A stretch of 5,628 bases of DNA from Clostridiales bacterium (lineage in GTDB: Bacteria > Bacillota > Clostridia > Christensenellales > CAG-314): assembly GCA_004558105.1 (NCBI GenBank), contig SFEB01000064.1, forward strand, positions 1-5,628, given 5' to 3'. Positions 4,969 to 5,628 of the stretch are shown here, one piece after another. A model generated the notes under the pieces. It worked only from the letters and a program-made list of their open reading frames with translations. It did no database searches and was not told where the DNA came from. The position numbers and the translations under genes were made by a program. How positions within the stretch are numbered: position 1 is the first letter of the stretch; each line of letters opens with the position of its first letter.

Positions 4969-5377
4969 TTACACGCCTCATACCCCGTAAATTCTCGAGT
5001 GAAATGCAAGTTTACACTCCTTCCACATTTTCAACAATCGCCTTTACACATACCCCTATATGCGCTATACAGTGCTATATATTAAAAACGCGTAATAATA
5101 AAACAATAAGCAATAATTAATAATAATAATATCCTTACGCGTACGTGTAACTTGTTGAATAGTGTAATAATAATATAAATATAATAATAATATATATATA
5201 TAATATATATATATCTTATCTATCTTATCTATCTTAACATAAATAGGTAATCTAGGCAATATATAACGATTATAAACACTTCAACAACGCTTGTTGTAGT
5301 TTGTTGAGGAATACAACGCAAAAACAACCACTTACCGGTTTTTATACGTTACACATAACGGCTTGCTTATAGTGTAA
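4969..5377. repeat. Iteron-like TTACAC and TTGTTGA motifs
   Basis: TTACAC occurs at 4969, 5012, 5044 and 5349 on the plus strand and, as GTGTAA, at 5145, 5162 and 5372: seven copies in about 410 bp, against well under one expected by chance at this base composition. The first three are TTTACAC. TTGTTGA or its complement occurs at 5031, 5152, 5281 and 5301, plus a TTGTTGT at 5291. At 5145-5167 one TTGTTGA sits exactly between two GTGTAA copies. A 16-bp imperfect palindrome centred on CGTACG lies at 5135-5150. Confidence 0.5.
5165..5236. repeat. Pure A/T run followed by a 9-bp tandem repeat
   Basis: Bases 5165-5214 are 50 consecutive A or T, largely TAA and TA repeats. The unit TATCTTATC then occurs at 5212-5220 and 5221-5229, with a partial third copy to 5236. 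A stretch like this melts easily and would suit a DNA-unwinding element. It could also be a slippage-prone microsatellite with no function. Confidence 0.6.
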
Positions 5378-5439
5378 GAATGTTTGATTATATACAGAAA
5401 ATCCGACGATTTCTTGACAATATATTATATATATCTCGA

Positions 5440-5501
5440 TTTTGAGAAATTTTGAGAATTTTTGAAAAACCCCCTTTTCTTTTCAAAATTCGATGTATAC
5501 T
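5440..5501 (+). promoter_or_regulatory. Operator/promoter module of the rightward gene
   Basis: Three direct 10-mers (TTTTGAGAAA, TTTTGAGAAT, TTTTGAAAAA at 5440, 5450 and 5460) are followed by a 9-bp inverted repeat, TTTTGAAAA (5460-5468) and TTTTCAAAA (5480-5488). The -10 box is TATACT (5496-5501). No good -35 box is present at the expected place (TTTTCT at 5475-5480 is the best), so the promoter is probably weak or needs an activator. The module aligns with the methyltransferase promoter over about 60 bp. Confidence 0.5.
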
Positions 5502-5510
5502 GTTATCAGT
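5499..5510. promoter_or_regulatory. Small palindrome over the -10 box and start site
   Basis: ACTGTTATCAGT is an inverted repeat of ACTG with a 4-bp spacer, placed over the end of the -10 box and the expected start of transcription. That is a usual place for a repressor operator. It is short, so chance cannot be excluded. Confidence 0.35.
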
Positions 5511-5520
5511 GATAGGAAAA

Positions 5521-5536
5521 CCCCGAACGTTTGGGG
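5521..5536 (+). other. GC-rich hairpin in the leader of the rightward gene
   Basis: CCCCGAACGTTTGGGG can fold into a short hairpin with four G-C pairs at its base, inside the predicted 5' leader about 40 bases before the start codon. There is no T-tract after it, so it is not a terminator; it may stabilise the mRNA or do nothing. Confidence 0.35.
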
Positions 5537-5575
5537 ATAGATATTTAACAACACGAAAAACGGAGAAATAAAACG

Positions 5576-5628
5576 ATGCTACAGACTATCGCGATCAACA
5601 ACACCCTCGCCGCTATCAATGACAATAT
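5576..5628 (+). CDS. Start of a rightward gene of unknown function (cut by right edge)
   Basis: Only 17 codons are visible (MLQTIAINNTLAAINDN), open to the window edge. GGAG at 5562-5565 lies ten bases before the ATG, and the promoter module at 5440-5501 predicts a leader of about 70 nt. Transcription is divergent from the methyltransferase operon, and the two promoters share operator-like motifs, so both are probably under the same regulator. The visible residues do not allow a family to be named. A replication, early or regulatory gene would fit the position, but that is inference from context. Confidence 0.6.
   Translation, partial: MLQTIAINNTLAAINDN

Larger units (their letters stand above)
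4754..5575. other. Non-coding control region, possible replication origin
   Basis: About 820 bp without a credible gene separate the leftward methyltransferase operon from a rightward gene at 5576. The two ends carry similar outward-facing promoter/operator modules (4808-4871 and 5440-5501). From about 5050 to 5430 the sequence is strongly A/T-rich, with a pure A/T run and a 9-bp tandem repeat. Seven TTACAC hexamers and several TTGTTGA motifs are scattered on both strands. The stretch 4872-4960 holds nothing I can identify. A divergent region with iteron-like motifs next to an unwinding-prone A/T run fits an origin or a lysogeny/replication switch, but no Rep gene is visible in the window. 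Confidence 0.45.

Noticed and set aside
5065..5259. Minus-strand frame of 64 codons rich in Ile and Tyr.
   Set aside because: It is a translation of the A/T microsatellite run. It has no ribosome binding site and a composition unlike a real protein.
5414..5430. TTGACA followed by TATATTATATATAT as a promoter for the rightward gene.
   Set aside because: The A/T hexamers come only 1-10 bp after the -35 box, and nothing resembling a -10 lies at 16-18 bp.
4754..5575. tRNA or other known structured RNA in the long non-coding region.
   Set aside because: No cloverleaf arms, T-loop sequence or recognisable RNA family features could be found by eye.

Overview
The window looks like part of a double-stranded DNA phage or prophage. 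Its strongest marker is the ATPase half of a large terminase subunit running off the left edge. The host appears to be a diderm bacterium. Two genes have Sec-type signal peptides and encode apparently exported proteins. Promoters are sigma70-like (TTGACA/TATAAT) and the terminators are Rho-independent. The small helix-turn-helix protein has the layout of short excisionase-like/DUF1580-like proteins, which I associate with Planctomycetes-Lentisphaerae genomes and their phages. That host link is an inference and is weak.

Layout on the minus strand, in order of transcription (right to left): a beta-class DNA methyltransferase (3968-4753) overlaps by 20 bp a secreted CAP/SCP-domain protein (3409-3987), followed after 34 bp by a small HTH/excisionase-like protein (3153-3374). 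Next is a 0.6-kb non-coding block (about 2562-3152). Then comes a membrane-anchored trypsin-like protease fused to a thioredoxin domain (1110-2561), a possible 21-residue basic peptide (1030-1095), and the terminase (1004 to beyond position 1). The terminase reading frame is broken by an exact 59-bp tandem duplication (263-380). If one copy is removed, a clean terminase frame is restored to the window edge.

The non-coding block 2569-3137 is the most unusual part. It holds three diverged copies of a cassette of about 197 bp. Each copy has a minus-strand promoter, an A/T-rich palindromic core, a plus-strand promoter, a transcribed stretch of about 80 nt without a convincing coding region, and a hairpin-plus-T-tract terminator. 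I read this as a family of three small RNAs made from tandem divergent-promoter cassettes. The leftmost minus-strand promoter drives the protease gene, apparently as a leaderless mRNA. The other two would make RNA antisense to the neighbouring small RNA.

Region 4754-5575 is non-coding. It is flanked by two similar, outward-facing promoter/operator modules, one for the methyltransferase (leftward) and one for a gene starting at 5576 (rightward, cut by the window edge). Between them is an A/T-rich stretch with seven TTACAC hexamers, several TTGTTGA motifs, a 50-bp pure A/T run and a 9-bp tandem repeat. This resembles a replication origin or a phage control region. The shared operators suggest that one unidentified regulator controls both arms.
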